The position numbers were made by a program, and so were the translations under genes. The notes beneath the pieces are model-generated. The model made no database searches, was not told the DNA's origin, and saw nothing but the letters and a program-made list of their open reading frames with translations. 5,326 bases of DNA from Clostridia bacterium (GTDB lineage: Bacteria > Bacillota > Clostridia > Oscillospirales > Acutalibacteraceae): positions 1 through 5,326 of the forward strand of contig CAAGGN010000264.1 in NCBI GenBank assembly GCA_900769375.1, in the 5' to 3' direction. Shown here in pieces: positions 5,230 through 5,326 of the stretch (positions are counted from its first letter, which is position 1; each line of letters begins with the position of its first letter).

Positions 5230-5326
5230 CAATGCGGAGCGTTGTATGTAATGAAATATCGCTATGCGATATGAAATAATCCTTCGGATTATGAAATATT
5301 TTGCTGACGCAAAATGTGAAATAAAA
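5230..5326. repeat. Array of different short palindromes with invariant GAA linkers, cut by the window edge
   Basis: Four stem-loops follow one another. P0: CAATGC and GCGTTG around GGA (5230-5244). P1: ATATCGC and GCGATAT around TAT (5256-5272). P2: ATAATCC and GGATTAT around TTC (5276-5292). P3: ATATTTTGC and GCAAAATGT around TGAC (5296-5317, one G-U pair). P1, P2 and P3 are separated by exactly GAA (5273-5275, 5293-5295), and GAA also stands before P1 (5253-5255) and after P3 (5318-5320), where ATAAAA begins what looks like the next unit. The frame ATGAAAT recurs while the stem cores and loops differ. Spacing of the GAA linkers is 20, 20 and 25 bases. This is not CRISPR, because the repeat is far too short and the variable parts are themselves palindromes. 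I recall similar strings in gut Clostridia sequences, but know of no assigned function. Confidence 0.75.

Noticed and set aside
5230..5326. A CRISPR array
   Set aside because: The constant part is only about 7 bases, the variable parts are palindromes of 15-22 bases, and no cas gene is present.

Overview
The window looks like chromosomal DNA of a low-to-moderate GC Gram-positive anaerobe, most likely a gut-type Clostridia (Bacillota). The signs are strong purine-rich Shine-Dalgarno (SD) sites, consensus housekeeping promoters, tight co-directional gene packing, Clostridia-like protein sequences and short AT-rich intergenic DNA. No marker gene allows a finer placement.

Region 1 (about 37-4110, minus strand) is a compact four-gene operon read right to left: two tandem paralogous SGNH/GDSL hydrolases with an N-terminal GxDLY-type domain, a classical short-chain dehydrogenase, and galE (UDP-glucose 4-epimerase). 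The first three genes are separated by only 9-12 bases, and SD sites overlap the preceding stop codons, which suggests translational coupling. An extended -10 promoter precedes the first hydrolase. galE has its own near-consensus promoter in the short gap after the dehydrogenase stop codon. The likely theme is intracellular sugar metabolism: removal of acyl groups from glycans or other small substrates, a redox step, and interconversion of UDP-hexoses. The substrates of the hydrolases and the dehydrogenase cannot be read from sequence. A degenerate 7-base tandem repeat begins just after galE and runs off the left edge.

Region 2 (about 4160-5326) differs in character. It opens with a hairpin terminator whose better T-tract faces the minus strand, with no minus-strand gene behind it. 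An AT-rich stretch follows, holding a tandem 15-base repeat of the GTCCC(C/T)TGTGTTCA type. Next comes a plus-strand promoter whose -10 box lies inside an 11-bp perfect inverted repeat, then a 5'-leader hairpin, then one plus-strand gene of 216 codons. Its first ~50 residues resemble the RRXRR/PLMP domain found at the N terminus of IscB-type proteins, but no nuclease domain follows. The rest is a Asn/Pro-rich linker and a helical domain of unknown function, and that second part has its own excellent internal SD and ATG. A strong terminator ends the gene. About 45 bases further on, an array of different short palindromes joined by an invariant GAA linker (ATGAAAT frame) runs off the right edge.

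Region 2 is the best candidate for an undescribed module: a small regulated two-part protein next to a non-coding palindrome array, apparently placed in front of an ordinary metabolic operon. The functional link between protein and array is inference; the sequence shows only that they are adjacent.
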